Assembly: GCA_963778225.1 (NCBI GenBank)
Contig: CAVZTR010000011.1
Location: 1-64,000 of the forward strand
DNA: 64,000 bases
Direction: 5' to 3'
Source: JAGVSR01 sp963778225
GTDB lineage: Bacteria > Pseudomonadota > Alphaproteobacteria > Rhizobiales > Hyphomicrobiaceae
A program made the translations under genes and the position numbers. This document shows positions 61,170 through 64,000 of the stretch, one piece after another. The notes under the pieces are model-generated. The model saw nothing but the letters and a program-made list of their open reading frames with translations, searched no databases and was not told the DNA's origin. Position 1 is the stretch's first letter, and every line of letters begins with the position of its first letter.

Positions 61170-62294
61170 ATGACGTCGAACGGGCTTGTACCGTTGATCC
61201 GTTACCGGGATGTGGCAGCCGCAGTCGATTGGCTTTCCACGGCTTTCGGTTTCGAGAAGCGCAATATTGTCACCGACCCTGACGGCTCGATTGCATATGC
61301 CGAACTGTCGTATGGCCGCGGCATCGTCATGCTTGGCCCCGTTGGACAATCGAACCTCGACCGTCTGCTGAAGCAGCCCGACGAAGTCGGCGGAGCCGGC
61401 ACACAAAGCGTTTACGTCGCCGTCGATGACGTCGAAAGCCATTTCAAGCACGCCAGAGGCGCTGGCGCCGACATCGTGCTCGAATTCGGCAGCGAAGAGG
61501 CCGGCGACCGTGCCTATGCCGCGCGCGATCCCGAAGGCCATGTCTGGAACTTTGGCGCCTACTCTCCTTGGCCGGCGGTCGCTGTCCCCCAGCTTGCGGC
61601 CGCAGCCGAGCCCGCCTTCGCCGGCCGCCCCTCACGCGCGCAATCCATCCTTGGCGCCGCTGTCGCCGTCCTGGCCGTCGCCTCAGTAGCGGGCCTCGCC
61701 ACTCTTGACGCGCAAAAGCCGGTGCCACGTTTCATCGCTGCTCCGGCTGCCCCGGTTACAACCGGCAACGACGCCGAAACGATCGCGCTGAAGGAAACGC
61801 TCGCCCGCGAAGCCCACGCCCGACAGGAGGCCGCACGCACAGCCGCCACCATTCGCGAAGAACTTGCGCGCGAACGCGAACAGCGGCTTGCGGCCGAGAC
61901 CGCGCGCGACACGCTTCAAAACCAACTGGCTCAAAAAAGCCAGCTGGTTCAGAAGCCGCAACCGAGCCCCGCGACAGCTGCCGTCAGTCCGCCTCAAGCT
62001 CTGCCCTCGCCCACGGCGACCGAAGCTCCCGCGGCGACAGCGGCTGCTCCGACTGCGACGCCGCAGGTTACGACGGGATCGCTCGGCGGGCAGCCCAAAG
62101 ATGCCGCATTGGCCCCCACCGCCGCGGAGCCAGCGCCACCGGTGACGGTCGGCCCCGCGACTCCGGTCCAATCCCCTACAGCCGCCAAAACCGCACCGGC
62201 GAAGCCAAAGCCCGTCAGGCGCTCTCAGGCGCAGAAGAAGAAAGCTCCGCCCAAGAAGACTGGCGGTAACGACCCGCTCTTCATGTACGACTGA
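61170..62294 (+). CDS. VOC-domain protein fused to a membrane anchor and Ala/Pro-rich tail
   Basis: A 374-residue fusion. Residues 1-130: a glyoxalase/VOC domain ('LIRYRDVAAAVDWLSTAFGF', 'GIVMLGPVGQSNL', 'VYVAVDDVESHFKHARGAGA', 'AYAARDPEGHVWNFGAYSPW'), of the kind seen in PhnB/bleomycin-resistance-like proteins. Then a single membrane helix (about 160-180: 'SILGAAVAVLAVASVAGLAT'), a coiled coil ('ALKETLAREAHARQEAARTA') and a low-complexity Ala/Pro/Thr tail ending in a basic Lys-rich stretch. If the helix spans the membrane, the VOC domain faces the cytosol. Function unknown. AAGG precedes ATG 61170. Confidence 0.75.
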   Translation: MTSNGLVPLIRYRDVAAAVDWLSTAFGFEKRNIVTDPDGSIAYAELSYGRGIVMLGPVGQSNLDRLLKQPDEVGGAGTQSVYVAVDDVESHFKHARGAGADIVLEFGSEEAGDRAYAARDPEGHVWNFGAYSPWPAVAVPQLAAAAEPAFAGRPSRAQSILGAAVAVLAVASVAGLATLDAQKPVPRFIAAPAAPVTTGNDAETIALKETLAREAHARQEAARTAATIREELAREREQRLAAETARDTLQNQLAQKSQLVQKPQPSPATAAVSPPQALPSPTATEAPAATAAAPTATPQVTTGSLGGQPKDAALAPTAAEPAPPVTVGPATPVQSPTAAKTAPAKPKPVRRSQAQKKKAPPKKTGGNDPLFMYD

Positions 62295-62300
62295 AGTTGA

Positions 62301-62324
62301 CGGCCGGGCACTGATGCCCGGCCG
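62301..62324. terminator. Bidirectional hairpin between VOC and EF-G-like genes
   Basis: Perfect 10-bp stem CGGCCGGGCA / TGCCCGGCCG with loop CTGA, followed by CATTTCGTTATT. It lies 7 bases from each of the two convergent stop codons. Confidence 0.8.
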
Positions 62325-62331
62325 CATTTCG

Positions 62332-64000
62332 TTATTCGGCCGCGTGCCGATGAGACGACAGGACTTGATCCGCCAGCCGGCCGACCAACTCCGACAAATG
62401 ATCGAACCGAGTGCGATAGGTCCCGACGCCCGACGTCGCCGACCTCAGTTCCACGATCAGATCATCCATTTCAGATGCCGGCAGATGCGCGGTCACGACA
62501 TCCCAACCCGGCCAACCATCGCGGGCATCGAACCCGAGGATCTGCCCGCGCCGCGATGAGATGATGGCATTCACCCGCGCCGTCGCCTCTGACGGCACGG
62601 CGATCTCGACCCAATTGATCGGCTCCAGCAGAACCGGCTGGCACTGCGGCATGCCCTCGGTCATGGCGAGTCGTCCCGCCTGCCGGAAGGCCATGTCGGA
62701 GCTATCGACCGTGTGATACGAGCCGTCCGTCAACGTGACCGACACATCCACGACAGGGAACCCAAGCGGCCCCGCCTTCAGATAGTCTTCCACCCCGATC
62801 TCCACCGAGGGGATGAACTGCTTGGGCACCACCCCGCCAGTGATCTCTTCCGAAAACTGGAAGCCTGATCCGCGCGGCAACGGCTCGATGCGGATTACGA
62901 CATCGCCAAATTGACCGTGCCCTCCGGATTGCTTCTTGTGCCGCCCCCGCACCTCGACGGATTTGCGGATCGTTTCCTTGTACGGCACCTGCGACTTCAA
63001 CCGCTCCACCGCGATGCCATGCTTGCGCTGGAGCCGTTCGAACGCCACACGCAGATGCATCTCGCCCTGCCCTCTGAGCAGCGTCTGATGCGTGTCCTGG
63101 TTCTGTTCAACGGCGAGTGAGGGATCCTCGTCCAGAAGCTTCGCGAGCGCCGAAGATAGCTTTACCTCGTCCTTGCGGTCCTTGAGCCCGATCGCTGCAC
63201 ACAGCACAGGTTCAGGCGATGCAGGACATGCGATGCGCGCGCCGGCGTCTTTGTCGGCGGTTATTGTCTCGCCGGCGCGGATCGCATCGAGCCGGCCCAG
63301 CGCGACCGTGTCACCGGCTCGCGCCGCGCCGCGCTTTGCAGGCTCTTCGCCTCGAAGCGAAAAGACGCCGGCGACCCGTTCCGACCGCCCGCCCGAACCT
63401 GTCATCGTCGTCCCGTCCGCGATCTCTCCCCTGAGCACCCGCACGAGAGACAGCTTGCCCCCGTGGCCCGTGTGATAGCTCTTCATCACATAGGCTGCGC
63501 TCTTTGCCCCGTTCACGCCAAGCCGCTGCGCCGTATCCTCCACAAATGGCACCTCGTGACGAAGCGCCTTCAACAAGCGGAACACGCCGTGGCCGTTCTC
63601 AGCACTTCCGAGCATCACTGGACAGATCAGCCCCTGCCGCAGATCGGTGGCCAGGTCGTTGAACACGTGATCGTTCGGAGGCTGCATGTCCGACAGCAAC
63701 TGCTCCATCAGTGCATCATCGTAATCCGCCAACTGCTCGAGCATGTGGAACCGCGCTTCCTTCTCACGCGCCGCCACGCTCTCCGGCAATTCCACGACCT
63801 CGCTCGCGGCATGCTCCCGGTACACGTATGCGCGCTCGGAGGCGAGATCGACAAAACCCGTTGCGATCCCGTTTTCCCAGATTGGAATTTGGCGCAGGAC
63901 AAGGGGCTTTGCCGACGCCGGCTGCAGCATCGGAATGATGTCGCGCACGGGAGTGGAGCAACTGTCGATTTTATTCAGGAAAAGAAAATGCGGAATTCCC
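62332..64000 (-). CDS. EF-G-like translational GTPase, 5' end beyond the window
   Basis: At least 555 residues; the frame stays open to base 64000, so the start lies outside. The first residues visible include the guanine-specificity motif 'FLFLNKID' (G4). The rest follows EF-G domains II-V: 'VPFVEDTAQRLGVNGAKSAA', 'DEDPSLAVEQNQDTHQTLLR', 'GQGEMHLRVAFERLQRKHGI' and the domain IV 'QSGGHGQFGDVVIRIEPLPR'. This matches the 'elongation factor G-like' paralogues (PRK12740 type) beside true FusA. Its role is unproven. No GTPase P-loop is inside the window. Confidence 0.9.
   Translation of the reverse strand, partial: GIPHFLFLNKIDSCSTPVRDIIPMLQPASAKPLVLRQIPIWENGIATGFVDLASERAYVYREHAASEVVELPESVAAREKEARFHMLEQLADYDDALMEQLLSDMQPPNDHVFNDLATDLRQGLICPVMLGSAENGHGVFRLLKALRHEVPFVEDTAQRLGVNGAKSAAYVMKSYHTGHGGKLSLVRVLRGEIADGTTMTGSGGRSERVAGVFSLRGEEPAKRGAARAGDTVALGRLDAIRAGETITADKDAGARIACPASPEPVLCAAIGLKDRKDEVKLSSALAKLLDEDPSLAVEQNQDTHQTLLRGQGEMHLRVAFERLQRKHGIAVERLKSQVPYKETIRKSVEVRGRHKKQSGGHGQFGDVVIRIEPLPRGSGFQFSEEITGGVVPKQFIPSVEIGVEDYLKAGPLGFPVVDVSVTLTDGSYHTVDSSDMAFRQAGRLAMTEGMPQCQPVLLEPINWVEIAVPSEATARVNAIISSRRGQILGFDARDGWPGWDVVTAHLPASEMDDLIVELRSATSGVGTYRTRFDHLSELVGRLADQVLSSHRHAAE

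Overview
The window reads as chromosome of a high-GC alphaproteobacterium, most likely a member of the Hyphomicrobiales (Rhizobiales). Supporting features are the phasins, an HWE-type histidine kinase beside CheY-like single-domain receivers, an Atm1-type ABC exporter, a MeaB GTPase, a class II DAHP synthase, an isopropylmalate/citramalate synthase pair and the DUF2853, DUF1190 and DUF2865 family proteins. I cannot name a genus.

Bases 1 to about 10,470 are an accessory, lower-GC region that ends at the 3' end of a tRNA-Lys(CTT) gene. It holds three tyrosine-recombinase remnants (about 1722, 2850 and 5170), two phasins, a run of small stress-type genes (cupin, DksA/TraR zinc finger, DUF2853), a P-II-like protein, two paralogous receivers and an HWE kinase. 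Two intergenic arrays (about 5720-6385 and 9680-10220) each carry four copies of a 28-nt hairpin. On the minus strand each hairpin has the form of a terminator, and at least four have a matching -35/-10 pair 70-90 nt upstream. I read them as two related tandem small-RNA arrays, the best candidate here for something undescribed.

Bases 10,470 to 30,000 are core chromosome: an orphan MreB, leuA with a leader peptide carrying four consecutive Leu codons next to strong hairpins, cytochrome b561, a PhzF-like protein, a NUDIX protein, a bacterial Cys-loop receptor homologue, the ilvC, ilvN and ilvB genes, miaA, serB, a Ca2+/Na+ antiporter and an Atm1-like exporter. Thus leuA, ilvBN, ilvC and (further on) cimA place most of branched-chain amino-acid synthesis in one neighbourhood.

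Bases 30,000 to 64,000 continue with a LOG-family protein, an M48 protease, MeaB, a pentapeptide-repeat protein, a tightly overlapping cysS - three tiny membrane proteins - GNAT - cimA operon, gltX-nadE, an APC permease, class II aroG, YceI, an SDR, glutathione reductase, rpiA, gph, topA, a DPBB/RlpA-like protein, a CinA-like domain protein, sfsA, msrB-msrA, a VOC-domain membrane protein and an EF-G-like GTPase cut by the window edge.

At least nine conserved or clearly coding genes are split by what looks like one inserted (eight cases) or one deleted (one case) base. The spread over core and accessory genes and the insertion bias suggest uncorrected sequencing indels rather than nine decayed genes. 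I annotate the restored spans and state each breakpoint.
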